DNA of 38,616 nucleotides from an uncultured Blautia sp. (GTDB taxonomy: Bacteria > Bacillota > Clostridia > Lachnospirales > Lachnospiraceae): NCBI GenBank assembly GCA_944384185.1, contig CALWSM010000006.1, positions 1-38,616 of the forward strand, given 5' to 3'. The position numbers and the translations under genes are program-made. This document shows, piece after piece, positions 16,165 through 24,922 of the stretch. Below the pieces are notes generated by a model. The model was given only the letters and a program-made list of their open reading frames with translations. It did no database searches and was not told where the DNA came from. Each line of letters starts with the position of its first letter. The first letter of the stretch is position 1.

Positions 16165-18618
16165 ATGACAGAGACACAATCCATTTCAAACGGTTTTAAC
16201 ACCCAAAAGCTTACCCTGACCCAGGGATGGGAATTTTTCCTGGGAGAATGCCCGGACGCCTGGAAAAAGGACTTTACCCCTGCCGGCTGGCAGGAAGTGG
16301 CCATTCCTCATGACTGGTCGGTAACCCTGCCTTTCTCCAGAGAATATTCCAGCGGCACCGGTTACGCCGCCGGCGGCATCGGCTGGTACCGCTGTACTTT
16401 TCGTCTCCCGGAATCCTTCCGGGGCAAGCAGATCCTGCTTTCCTTTGACGGCGTATACCGGGACAGCCAGGTATGGTGCAACAGTATTTACAAGGGATTT
16501 CATCCCAACGGCTATACCCCTTTCTCCTATGACATTACAAAAGAAGCCGTATTCGGAGAAGGGGACAATGTGGTCTGCGTCCGGGTGGATCACCAGGAGC
16601 TGGCTGATTCCCGCTGGTTTACCGGATCCGGTATCACCAGAAAAGTAACCCTGACAATTTCAGATACTATATGCACAGAGGAATACGGCGTATTTTTCAC
16701 GGTTCCTCAGGCTGATAAGGAGCAGGCCCATATCCAGACCAGGACTTGTGTGCAGAATTACACGGACAGCCGCCGCACCGTAACGGTCCGCAGCCGTCTC
16801 ACAGACGCTTGCGGAGCCTGTGTACTGGATCTGTCCGGTCAGATCACGCTTCCTGCCGGCTCCTCCCAGACCTGTACCTTAGACGGCTGTCTGCCCAGGC
16901 CTGCCCTGTGGTCGCCGGATTCCCCCGACCTTTATACCCTGGAGACCTGGCTTGGAGATGAGAACGGCGTATTCCGTCTGGCAGATTCTTTTCCCGTCGG
17001 CATCCGTACCTTCTCCTTTGATCCGGATCAGGGATTTTTCCTCAATGGAGAATCTATGAAAATAAAAGGGGTCTGTGTGCATCACGACGCCGGCGCCCTG
17101 GGTGCGGCCGTCACCAGAGAAATCTGGGTACGGCGTCTGGAAAAGCTGAAAAAAATGGGATGCAACGCTATCCGTATGAGCCATAACCCCCATATGCCGG
17201 AGCTGTATGATCTCTGCGACGCCATGGGCTTCCTGGTCATGGACGAGGCCTTTGACGAGTGGGAAGGGCCGAAAAACAAATGGAGTACCGGACATAATGT
17301 GTATCCGCCAAAGCATCAGGGATATTATAAATATTTTCCAGAATATCACTCCAGGGATCTGGCTTCCATGATCCTCCGGGACCGGAATCATCCCAGCGTC
17401 ATCCTCTGGAGTATCGGCAATGAGATCGACTATCCCAACGATCCATACTGTCATCCCATGTTCGAGACTATGACCGGAAACAATGACGCCAACAAACCGG
17501 CAGAAGAACGCCGCTACAACCCGGATCGGCCAAACGCCCAGCGACTGAAAGATCTGGCCGCCATGCTGGCGGAGGAGGTGCGTAAGATCGACGGCACCCA
17601 TCCTGTCACACTGGCCGCCGCCTTTCCGGAGCTTTCCTCTCATCTGGGATTCCTGGACGCTCTGGATGTGGCCGGCTACAATTATAAAGAACATTTATAT
17701 GAAGAAAGCCATGAACGTTTCCCCTCCCTTCCTTTCCTTGGAAGCGAGAACGGCCACAGTCTGGAAGCCTGGAAAGCGGTGACCGACAACGACTATATCA
17801 GCGGCCAGTTCCTGTGGACCGGCATTGACTATCTGGGCGAAGCCCATGGCTGGCCTTACCGGGCTTCCGGCGCCGGTCTGCTTACTCTGGCCGGAGTTGA
17901 AAAAACCGGTTATTACCGCAGAATGAGTTTCTGGTCCCAGACCCCTATGGCTCATCTGGCTACGGTACGGGCTGAGGATGCTGAAAAGGCCCCCCATAAA
18001 GAATGGCTCCCTTACCTGGAATCCTGGAATTATCTGGAGGGAGAAAAGGTGGAAGTGGTCTGCTATACCAACCTTTCACAGGCAGAGCTTTTCCTGAACG
18101 GCGAGAGTCTGGGCAGGAAAGAAAAGTCTCCCGATGAGGACGGGATCCGCTGGCAGATTTCTTTTCGTCCCGGTGTCCTCTCAGTCTCCGCCTGGGGCTC
18201 CCTGACTACTCTCCGGACCGGAAACTGCTCCGGAGAAGCCAGCGATCAGTTGGAAACTATCGGAGCGCCCTGCCAGCTTTCCATGGACGTTTATCAGGTT
18301 CCGGCGGCTCTTCAAAATCCGGCCCCGGCTTCACAGACATCTGCGCCTGAGGAAATCCGGCAGATCCTGGTCTCTGTGCTGGACGGAAAAGGCCGTCTGG
18401 CTGTAACGGATTCCTCCCGTATCACTGTCCGTATATCCGGCGGGACCCTTCTTGGCCTGGAGAGTGGAGACATTGCAGACTGTACGGAATATACCGCTCC
18501 CATGCGCCACGCATTTTGCGGGCGGCTGCTGATCCTCTGCAAAAAAACGGGAGAAGGTCCCATGACCATCACAGCAGAGGCCCAGGCCTTGAGCCCCGCC
18601 CATACCCTTATTTCCTGA
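16165..18618 (+). CDS. GH2 beta-galactosidase-type glycosidase
   Basis: An 817-residue cytoplasmic enzyme (no signal peptide). N-terminal sugar-binding domain with HDWSV and GIGWYRCTF, an Ig-like domain, then the catalytic barrel starting at FLNGESMKIKGVCVHHDAGALGA in the usual GH2 wording. Acid/base E420 in LWSIGNEID, nucleophile E528 in FLGSENGHS. C-terminal domains include AELFLNGESLG and a further sandwich. The subgroup resembles DUF4982-type beta-galactosidases. I chose the MTETQ start because GGAGG lies 9 nt upstream; an in-frame ATG 20 codons earlier lacks one and would include the leader hairpins. Followed closely by the MATE gene. Beta-galactoside or related substrate inferred. Confidence 0.93.
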   Translation: MTETQSISNGFNTQKLTLTQGWEFFLGECPDAWKKDFTPAGWQEVAIPHDWSVTLPFSREYSSGTGYAAGGIGWYRCTFRLPESFRGKQILLSFDGVYRDSQVWCNSIYKGFHPNGYTPFSYDITKEAVFGEGDNVVCVRVDHQELADSRWFTGSGITRKVTLTISDTICTEEYGVFFTVPQADKEQAHIQTRTCVQNYTDSRRTVTVRSRLTDACGACVLDLSGQITLPAGSSQTCTLDGCLPRPALWSPDSPDLYTLETWLGDENGVFRLADSFPVGIRTFSFDPDQGFFLNGESMKIKGVCVHHDAGALGAAVTREIWVRRLEKLKKMGCNAIRMSHNPHMPELYDLCDAMGFLVMDEAFDEWEGPKNKWSTGHNVYPPKHQGYYKYFPEYHSRDLASMILRDRNHPSVILWSIGNEIDYPNDPYCHPMFETMTGNNDANKPAEERRYNPDRPNAQRLKDLAAMLAEEVRKIDGTHPVTLAAAFPELSSHLGFLDALDVAGYNYKEHLYEESHERFPSLPFLGSENGHSLEAWKAVTDNDYISGQFLWTGIDYLGEAHGWPYRASGAGLLTLAGVEKTGYYRRMSFWSQTPMAHLATVRAEDAEKAPHKEWLPYLESWNYLEGEKVEVVCYTNLSQAELFLNGESLGRKEKSPDEDGIRWQISFRPGVLSVSAWGSLTTLRTGNCSGEASDQLETIGAPCQLSMDVYQVPAALQNPAPASQTSAPEEIRQILVSVLDGKGRLAVTDSSRITVRISGGTLLGLESGDIADCTEYTAPMRHAFCGRLLILCKKTGEGPMTITAEAQALSPAHTLIS

Positions 18619-18680
18619 CCTGTCTTCAGGCCTTCAGACATAATTTTTTCTACATAACAGAAAGGATGGCAGATTTCATT

Positions 18681-20054
18681 ATGACACGTTTCTATGATCC
18701 GGCCCTGGGACGGGTACACACCCCCCAGGGGACCATGACACTTTCAAAAGTGTTTATTCCTTTTTTTCTTGAAATGTTCCTGATGAATTTAATGAGTACG
18801 GTCAACACCTTTACTCTTTCTTTCTACTCTGACGAAGCTGTGGCCGCCGTAGGGGCGGCCGGACAGTTTATGGGCATGGTCATCACCTTTTACACTGTGA
18901 TCAGCACCGGCGCTTCCATTGTGATCAGCCAGAACATCGGCGCCGGGAGGCTGAACAGAGCCTCCGATGCTGCTTTCTGCGCCCTTACCGTCAGCGCCTG
19001 TTTAAGTTTTGTAGTCAGCAATATCCTGGGGTTTTCCGCAAGACCTCTGATGTCTCTTATGAACATCCATGGGGAAGTACTGGACTATGCCGCCTCTTAT
19101 TTCGGCATCTGTATCCGGTTTTCCTTCCTTCAGTCCATCACTTCCGTCTCGTCGGCTATTTTCAAAAGCTGCGGGCGGCCCCGGATCTCTGTCTGCGTAT
19201 CCCTGGGTATGAACTGTATCAACGCCCTGCTGAATTACCTGGTGGTCTTCCGTCCTGTTGAAATCCCTCTTCACGGAGTCACCGGCATCGCCTGTTCCTA
19301 TGGGATCAGCGTTACCTGCGCAGCTGTCACCATGCTGATCCTTTTAGCCAGGATCCCCCTGGGGCTGGATTTCCGGCATAAGTCCTGGAAAAGCTTCCGC
19401 ATGATCTTCCAGGTGCTGCGTATCGGGATCCCCGGCGGCATCAGTTCCCTCTCCTACTCTATCTCTCAGGTAGTTACTACCTCTATCATCGCCCTGGTAG
19501 GAGTTGCCGCTGTATCTGCCAAGATCTACGTGTCAAACCTGGTCTTCTACGTTTATGTCTTCGGCATGTCTCTGGGGCTTTCCACTTCGCTGATGATCGG
19601 CTGGCTCACAGGAGCAGAGAAGTACGAACAGGCCTACCGGCTGAATCTTCAGAATCTGCGGATCACCACCATCCTGAACGGCACTCTGTCTCTGCTTCTG
19701 TTTTTGTTTGGGCAGCCTCTGCTGGGCATCTTTACTTCTGACCCAGAGATCATCGCCATGGGCCACAGCCTTCTGCTCATTGACATTCTGGTAGAGATCT
19801 TCCGGGGCTTTAACCATATTGAAGAAAACTCCCTGCGGGGTTCCGGAGACGTTGTCTTCCCCATGGTGGTCGCTATGATCTCCTGCTGGACCATGAGCGT
19901 TCTATTCTCTTATCTCCTGGGCGTCCGCCTGGGATTTGGCCTGGCCGGATGCTGGATTGCCTTTGCCATGGACGAGGCCTTTCGGGGTATCAACTATTTC
20001 CGCCGCTGGCGTTCCAGAAAGTGGATGAAAAAATCCACGGTCCTCAGGGCCTGA
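18681..20054 (+). CDS. MATE-family exporter
   Basis: A 457-residue membrane protein with about twelve helices, using a Na+ or H+ gradient to export organic cations or other small molecules. Typical features include LSKVFIPFFLEMFLMNLMST at TM1, GAAGQFMGMV, and the second-half repeat beginning IFQVLRIGIPGGISSLSYS. I prefer the MTRFYDP start: AAAGGATGG lies about 11 nt upstream, whereas for the ATG five codons earlier it abuts the start codon. It begins 62 bp after GH2 without its own promoter in view, so co-transcription is likely. Its role in sugar use is not evident; export of a sugar-linked aglycone is a guess. Confidence 0.9.
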   Translation: MTRFYDPALGRVHTPQGTMTLSKVFIPFFLEMFLMNLMSTVNTFTLSFYSDEAVAAVGAAGQFMGMVITFYTVISTGASIVISQNIGAGRLNRASDAAFCALTVSACLSFVVSNILGFSARPLMSLMNIHGEVLDYAASYFGICIRFSFLQSITSVSSAIFKSCGRPRISVCVSLGMNCINALLNYLVVFRPVEIPLHGVTGIACSYGISVTCAAVTMLILLARIPLGLDFRHKSWKSFRMIFQVLRIGIPGGISSLSYSISQVVTTSIIALVGVAAVSAKIYVSNLVFYVYVFGMSLGLSTSLMIGWLTGAEKYEQAYRLNLQNLRITTILNGTLSLLLFLFGQPLLGIFTSDPEIIAMGHSLLLIDILVEIFRGFNHIEENSLRGSGDVVFPMVVAMISCWTMSVLFSYLLGVRLGFGLAGCWIAFAMDEAFRGINYFRRWRSRKWMKKSTVLRA

Positions 20055-20063
20055 CCCTTCTGT

Positions 20064-20118
20064 AAAAAAAGGATTGTTCCGCAAAGTAAACCACATTCTG
20101 CGGAACGGTCCTTTTTTC
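20064..20118 (+). terminator. terminator after GH2-MATE
   Basis: Stem TTGTTCCGCA / TGCGGAACGG, extended by G:T pairs and by an A-tract against a T-tract, with a 15-nt loop, ending in CCTTTTTTC. Confidence 0.85.
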
Positions 20119-20126
20119 TATCCGGG

Positions 20127-20156
20127 CTGGCATCCCGGCTTACAATCTGTTAAAAT
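20127..20156 (+). promoter_or_regulatory. rluA promoter placing the start of transcription at the ATG
   Basis: CTGGCA (4 of 6 to consensus), 18-bp spacer, TAAAAT. The start is predicted about 7 nt after the -10, which is the A of the rluA ATG. No ribosome binding site lies upstream of that ATG. Confidence 0.4.
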
Positions 20157-20162
20157 AATCCC

Positions 20163-21056
20163 ATGGAACGTATTTTTGAATTTAAGGTTAAGCCGGAAGA
20201 AGTTCCCTGTACTCTTGGGGAATATCTCAGAGCCAGAGACTTCTCCCGGCAGATTATCATCCAATTAAAAAAGACCCCCATGGGGATCCAGGTAAACGGC
20301 CATTGGGCCTATGTGAAAACAGCCCTGAAAGAAGGGGATCTAATCCGGATCCTTTTAAAAGAGGGGAAATCCTCGGAAAAGATCCTGCCGGTTCCCATGG
20401 ATCTGGATATCCTCTATGAGGATCCAGATATCCTGGTAGTCAATAAACCGGCGGATACCCCTGTCCATCCTTCGATCCACAATTATGAAAACACTCTGGC
20501 CAATGGGATCGCCTGGTATTTTCAGCAAAAAGGCGAGCCTTTTATCTTCCGGTGCATCAACCGCCTGGACCGGGATACTACAGGGCTCCTTATCCTGGGG
20601 AAAAATGCCTACAGCGCCTCTGTCCTTTCTTCTGATATGAAGGGCCGCAGGATCCACAGGACCTATCTGGGGATCTCCCGGGGAACGCCCTTTCCTCTCC
20701 AAGGTACTGTAGACGCTCCTATCGCCCGGGAAAAGGATTCTGCCATTCTCCGGTGTGTGGACTTTGAAAAAGGGGAGGGGGCGGTAACTCATTATGAGAC
20801 GCTCTGTACCCGGGAAGACTGTTCTCTCATCCGGTTTTCCCTGGAAACAGGCAGGACTCACCAGATCCGGGTCCACATGAAATATCTGGGTACGCCATTA
20901 CTGGGGGATTACCTTTATAATCCGGAATATTCCAGAATAAAAAGAGTGGCCCTCCACTCCTTTTCCCTGAGCTTTTCGCATCCGGTAACCCGGGAAAGCC
21001 TGTATTTTCAGGCTCCTCTTCCAAAAGATATGGCAGAGCTGTTCCCTTCCTTTTAA
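20163..21056 (+). CDS. RluA-family pseudouridine synthase
   Basis: Isomerises specific uridines of rRNA or tRNA to pseudouridine. 297 residues: an S4-like N-terminal RNA-binding segment (about 15-65), then the catalytic domain with LYEDPDILVVNKPADTPVHP, the motif RLDRDTTGLLILGKN (catalytic Asp D136; the residue before R is N rather than the common H) and ETGRTHQIRVHMKYLGTPLLGD. Target uridine unknown. It appears to have its own promoter between two terminator-like hairpins, so it is a single-gene unit, possibly leaderless. Confidence 0.92.
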   Translation: MERIFEFKVKPEEVPCTLGEYLRARDFSRQIIIQLKKTPMGIQVNGHWAYVKTALKEGDLIRILLKEGKSSEKILPVPMDLDILYEDPDILVVNKPADTPVHPSIHNYENTLANGIAWYFQQKGEPFIFRCINRLDRDTTGLLILGKNAYSASVLSSDMKGRRIHRTYLGISRGTPFPLQGTVDAPIAREKDSAILRCVDFEKGEGAVTHYETLCTREDCSLIRFSLETGRTHQIRVHMKYLGTPLLGDYLYNPEYSRIKRVALHSFSLSFSHPVTRESLYFQAPLPKDMAELFPSF

Positions 21057-21096
21057 ACTCCGGCTTATTGCCCTGGAGAAGGAAGGCAGCTCTGCC
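21032..21096. terminator. hairpin overlapping the 3' end of rluA
   Basis: GGCAGAGCTG (21032-21041) pairs with CAGCTCTGCC (21087-21096), and CCTTCCTT (21045-21052) with AAGGAAGG (21079-21086): 18 base pairs with one bulge. The left arm contains the last codons and the stop of rluA. There is no good T-tract, so it may be a processing or mRNA-stability hairpin between convergent genes. Confidence 0.55.
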
Positions 21097-21127
21097 ATTT
21101 CCTGTTTCCCATCTGAAATTTTATATC

Positions 21128-22354
21128 TTAATTTCTTCTCAGCGCCTCTATCGGGCTTAAAGCCGCCGCTTTCCTGGCAGGATAGATCCCGAAAAAAATC
21201 CCCACTGCACAGGAAAACAAAGTGGCGATGAAGACTGTACTCAGGCTGATCCCCGGGGTGATGGTCATTTCCTGGCCTGCGCTCATGAGAAAGCAGAGTC
21301 CGTAGCCCCCTGCAATTCCTGCAAAGATACCAATAATCCCACCGATCACCGTCAGTATGGCGGATTCCGCCAGAAACTGGAGCATGATCGAGGAGGTCTT
21401 GGCTCCCAATGCCTTTCTTATGCCGATCTCCCTGGTCCTTTCTGTCACAGAGACCAGCATGATATTCATAACGCCGATCCCGCCTACCAGCAGGGAGATC
21501 CCCGCCACAAAAGAGATAAAAGCTGTGATCATTCCCATCATATCGTTAAGCAGGCTGATCACGTCCTGGAAGCTCTGAATCTGATAAAAGTCTTCCCCCG
21601 CAGACCGGTGCCTCTGTTCCAGCAGCCGCACCACCCTGTCTGATACCTCCTGGGAATCCAGTTCCTTATCCGCCTGGACATAAATACTGGTAAAATCCTC
21701 CAGATCATCCCCCAGATAATCCAAGGCCGCCGTATATGGGATAGAGAGGCTTACCGGCATTCCCTCATAGGTATAAGTCACAAAAGTACCGTTTTCTCTC
21801 TGGGTGCTGACGCCTACGATCCGGTAAGATTTTGTCAGGTCCGAAGCCTGTACTTCAATATCCATTCCCACTACGTCGTCAGAGCCGAAAAGCCTTTTGG
21901 CGTCTGTGTCTGAGATCACACAGACATTTCTGGCTTCCGCCACATCCGCTTCCCGGAAATAAGCGCCCCGTTTCATCAGGGTATTATTTATAATGGCAGC
22001 GTCCTGGGTCTCCAGGGAAAGGCTCACGTCAAAATCTCCCTTTCCTGTTACCGTCTCTCCCGATAAGCCCATGCTGATGGTAACGCCTTCCACCCCTTCC
22101 AGCTTCCGGACGGCGTCCAGATCCTCCGGGGTGATATAGGCTCCCTCGTTCATTGCATCTTCGCTGCAGTAAATATAGATCTGGCCGCTTCCAACGCCGT
22201 CGATTTCCGAGTTCATCTGGTTTCTGGTCCCTTCGCCGATGGAGACGATAGCGATCACAGAAGCAATACCTATGATGATACCCAGCATGGTGAGAAAGGA
22301 CCGGCCTTTATTCGCCAGAATATTCTGCACTGCCATTTTCACATATTCAGCCAT
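21128..22354 (-). CDS. MacB-like ABC transporter permease (FtsX fold)
   Basis: Membrane subunit of a type VII (MacB-like) ABC exporter, 408 residues. TM1 (FLTMLGIIIGIASVIAIVSIG) is followed by a large extracellular domain (about 40-270), then three helices including FVAGISLLVGGIGVMNIMLVSVTERTREIGIRKA-type wording (split here by the cytoplasmic coupling segment) and the C-terminal GIFFGIYPARKAAALSPIEALR, the classic end of this family. Third gene of the operon ATPase - adaptor - permease, 20 bp after the adaptor. Typical cargo in Firmicutes is antimicrobial peptides or other amphipathic compounds; nothing here fixes it. Confidence 0.92.
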   Translation of the reverse strand: MAEYVKMAVQNILANKGRSFLTMLGIIIGIASVIAIVSIGEGTRNQMNSEIDGVGSGQIYIYCSEDAMNEGAYITPEDLDAVRKLEGVEGVTISMGLSGETVTGKGDFDVSLSLETQDAAIINNTLMKRGAYFREADVAEARNVCVISDTDAKRLFGSDDVVGMDIEVQASDLTKSYRIVGVSTQRENGTFVTYTYEGMPVSLSIPYTAALDYLGDDLEDFTSIYVQADKELDSQEVSDRVVRLLEQRHRSAGEDFYQIQSFQDVISLLNDMMGMITAFISFVAGISLLVGGIGVMNIMLVSVTERTREIGIRKALGAKTSSIMLQFLAESAILTVIGGIIGIFAGIAGGYGLCFLMSAGQEMTITPGISLSTVFIATLFSCAVGIFFGIYPARKAAALSPIEALRRN

Positions 22355-22374
22355 ATCTGTATACTCCTGTCCTT

Positions 22375-23997
22375 TTACTCTGCAGCTTCCACTGCCACAA
22401 CCCTGTCTCCTGTCTCATGGCTTCCGATATCCCGGATCACCTGATCTCCCGCTTTCAGACCCTTGGTGATTTCCACATAAGAATCAGAGGTCACCCCGGT
22501 CTCTATGGCCTTTTCCGTAATGATCCCTTCTTCCACTACATAACAGAAGGAGCCGTCTTTTCCGATATTTACCGCTTCAACCGGGAGCAGGGGGACGTCC
22601 TTTGCCTGAGCGGCCTGGATACTGGCCTGGGCCTCCACGCCAATAAAAATGTTATCATCCGGATCATCAATATGTATGGTGACGCCGATAAGAGGGGTTC
22701 CCTGCTCGTTGGGAATAGCGATCCTGCTGATCTTCTCTACCGTTCCCTGATATTCGGAATCTCCGAGAGTTACCGAAGCCTTCTGCCCTTCCTTCACCTT
22801 ATCAAAATCGTACTTGGAAATATTCGCCTCCACACAGACCTGGTCTGTGCTCTGAAGAGTAAACAGCTCCATTCCCTGGGTCACGGTAGCGCCCTGGGTT
22901 ACCTGAGCGTCAGAGATCACTCCCTTGAATTCCGCCTGCAGTCCTTTTCTGCCTTCCTCGATAAGCTCCTGGAGATTTTTGGCCTCCAGTTCAGCCAGGT
23001 TGTTGGAAATCTGCATCTGTTCCTGGGCCGCAGACGACAAGCCTGCCCCATCGGCCTCTGCCGCAGCTTCCTGGGAAGCCAGTTCCGACTGAAGCTGGGC
23101 CAGTTCTGAAGAAGCAGTCTCCAGCTGGAACTGAAGATCCGAGGTATCCGGAGCCACAGCAGTATCAGCGCCTGCAGCGGAAGCCATATACTCCGCTTCC
23201 TCGGGCTGTGCAGGCGGATGTTCCTTCAGATCCTGGTACGCCTGCCGGGCCTGCTGAAACTCTTTTTCTTTCTGGGAATATTCTTCTACTGTAATTTCTT
23301 CTTTTTCGTATGCCTGCGTCGCTTCATTAAACGCCGCCTGACAGTCATACATGGCATTTTCTGCCTCGGAAAGCTCTTCCTGATATATGGGGAGGGTTGT
23401 ATTATTGTAAATATCCAAAGCGTTTTGATAAGCCTGTGCAGCGTCTGCCGCCGCCTGCTGTGCCGCTGCCTGAGCGTCTGCCGCCGCCTGGGACTGAACG
23501 TCTGCGATCTGCTGCTGGAGGCTGGTGATCTGCCCCTGTTTCTCTTCGATCTGTGCCTCCAGCTCCGGTATCCTTGCCTGGGCCTCCGCCTGTTTTGCCG
23601 CTGCATCCGCCGCCTGCTGCTGGGCGTCTGCCAGTTCCAGCTGTCCGGATCTGACATTTAATTCCGCTTTCTGATTTTCACTTTCCAGGGTCTCCAGATT
23701 AAATCCGATGATGACCTGGCCTGCTTCCACAGTATCTCCCGTTTCCGCAGACATAGTCTGGACCTCGCCGTTTACCGGAGAATAAAAGGTCTTTTTCTGT
23801 TCGCTTTCTACATTTCCGGAAGCTTCCACCTCCTGGGTTACATTTCCTTTGGTCACTGCGATGGTCTCTATAGTGGGAATGCTTTCGTTTCCCTGCTTCA
23901 TACCGCCGATCACAGCAATGATAATGACCATGACCACAACGATCCCCAGGGTGATCAGCATGATCCCGTTCTTACTCTTCCATATTCCCTTCTTCAT
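22375..23997 (-). CDS. MacA/HlyD-like adaptor subunit of ABC exporter
   Basis: A 540-residue membrane-anchored adaptor. One N-terminal helix (IMLITLGIVVVMVIIIAVIGG), a barrel-sandwich (lipoyl-like) half (VNGEVQTMSAETGDTVEAGQ), then an unusually long Ala/Gln/Glu-rich coiled-coil hairpin (about residues 100-350), the second lipoyl half (VISDAQVTQGATVTQGMELF) and beta-barrel domains. I chose the MKKGIWKSKN start: GGAGG sits 7 nt upstream, while a start 7 codons earlier would deepen the overlap. Its first 26 bp overlap the ATPase gene end. In a Gram-positive the adaptor has no outer membrane channel, so the coiled coil probably spans cell-wall space. Confidence 0.9.
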   Translation of the reverse strand: MKKGIWKSKNGIMLITLGIVVVMVIIIAVIGGMKQGNESIPTIETIAVTKGNVTQEVEASGNVESEQKKTFYSPVNGEVQTMSAETGDTVEAGQVIIGFNLETLESENQKAELNVRSGQLELADAQQQAADAAAKQAEAQARIPELEAQIEEKQGQITSLQQQIADVQSQAAADAQAAAQQAAADAAQAYQNALDIYNNTTLPIYQEELSEAENAMYDCQAAFNEATQAYEKEEITVEEYSQKEKEFQQARQAYQDLKEHPPAQPEEAEYMASAAGADTAVAPDTSDLQFQLETASSELAQLQSELASQEAAAEADGAGLSSAAQEQMQISNNLAELEAKNLQELIEEGRKGLQAEFKGVISDAQVTQGATVTQGMELFTLQSTDQVCVEANISKYDFDKVKEGQKASVTLGDSEYQGTVEKISRIAIPNEQGTPLIGVTIHIDDPDDNIFIGVEAQASIQAAQAKDVPLLPVEAVNIGKDGSFCYVVEEGIITEKAIETGVTSDSYVEITKGLKAGDQVIRDIGSHETGDRVVAVEAAE

Positions 23998-24721
23998 GAT
24001 TCTCCTCCGTCTTCTCATATTCTGTCGCTTTATAATCGGAATTTACGATATCCGTCTCTATTTTTCCGTCCATGATCCTCACTACCCGCTTTGCCTGGGA
24101 AGCGATCCCGTTGTCATGGGTGATCAGGATCACTGTCCTGCCTCCAGCGTGTAATTTCTTTAAAATCCCCAGGATCTCTCTGCTGGATGCCGAATCCAGG
24201 TTCCCTGTAGGTTCGTCAGCCAGGATCACCGGAGGCTTTGCGGCAATGGCCCTGGCGATAGCCACACGCTGCTGCTGCCCGCCGGACATCTCCGAAGGCT
24301 TATGGTTCATTCTGTTCTCCAGCCCCACCATTTCCAGAGATTCTCTGGCCAGCTGTCTCCTGCTTTTCCGGTCCATTCCTCTATAGATCAATGGAAGCTC
24401 TACATTTTCCTCTGCAGTAAGATTGGGGATCAGATTAAACCCCTGAAAAATAAAGCCGATCTCCCGGTTGCGGATCTCTGACAGCTGATTGTCCGTCATC
24501 GTAGATACATCTGTGCCATTGAGATAATACTTCCCTGAAGTAGGCACGTCCAGACATCCCAGCATATTCATAAATGTAGATTTACCGGATCCGGACTGGC
24601 CGATGATCGCCACAAATTCCCCCTCGTCGATCTCCAGATCAATGTGATCCAGAGCCCTCACCTCATTTTCTCCCGGATTATATATTTTGCATAAATCTAC
24701 TACTTTAATAAGATGTTCCAT
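23972..24721 (-). CDS. ABC transporter ATP-binding protein, MacB/LolD type
   Basis: Energises the exporter. 249 residues with Walker A GQSGSGKST, Q-loop IGFIFQGFNLIP, signature MSGGQQQRVAIARA, Walker B VILADEPTGNLDS and the H-loop VILITHDNG. The extra C-terminal 25 residues (rich in Glu and Thr) lie in the overlap with the adaptor gene. An AGAAAGGA lies upstream of the ATG. First gene of the three-gene operon; a distinct promoter could not be singled out in the AT-rich 200 bp above. Confidence 0.95.
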   Translation of the reverse strand: MEHLIKVVDLCKIYNPGENEVRALDHIDLEIDEGEFVAIIGQSGSGKSTFMNMLGCLDVPTSGKYYLNGTDVSTMTDNQLSEIRNREIGFIFQGFNLIPNLTAEENVELPLIYRGMDRKSRRQLARESLEMVGLENRMNHKPSEMSGGQQQRVAIARAIAAKPPVILADEPTGNLDSASSREILGILKKLHAGGRTVILITHDNGIASQAKRVVRIMDGKIETDIVNSDYKATEYEKTEENHEEGNMEE

Positions 24722-24878
24722 AGGCTTTTCCTTTCTTCATATGCTGATTTTGCCATAACTCTCCCAAAATCAGAAAGAACAGAGCAATACAGAAATCCTC
24801 TTCTGTCTCGTCCTGTCCCTTCCTTTTTATAACAACCTTCTGTTTTATAATATTTTTTACTACATCCTCCGGTAAATA

Positions 24879-24906
24879 TCCGGGCAACAGCCCGGAGCAT
24901 TTTTTT
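24879..24906 (+). terminator. hairpin with T-tract facing the plus strand
   Basis: TCCGGGC-AACA-GCCCGGA followed by GCATTTTTTT on the plus strand, a textbook terminator shape, but no plus-strand gene ends here. The genes on both sides are on the minus strand, where the stem is followed only by TATTTACC. It could end an antisense transcript, or act weakly on the minus strand for the upstream small membrane protein gene. The rest of the 200-bp gap is AT-rich with nothing I can name. Confidence 0.5.
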
Positions 24907-24922
24907 GAGACGATGTACTAAA

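Noticed and set aside
24700..24900. Minus-strand open frame of 66 codons above the MacAB-like operon
   Set aside because: It starts inside a hairpin, has no family resemblance, and overlaps the ATPase gene start.
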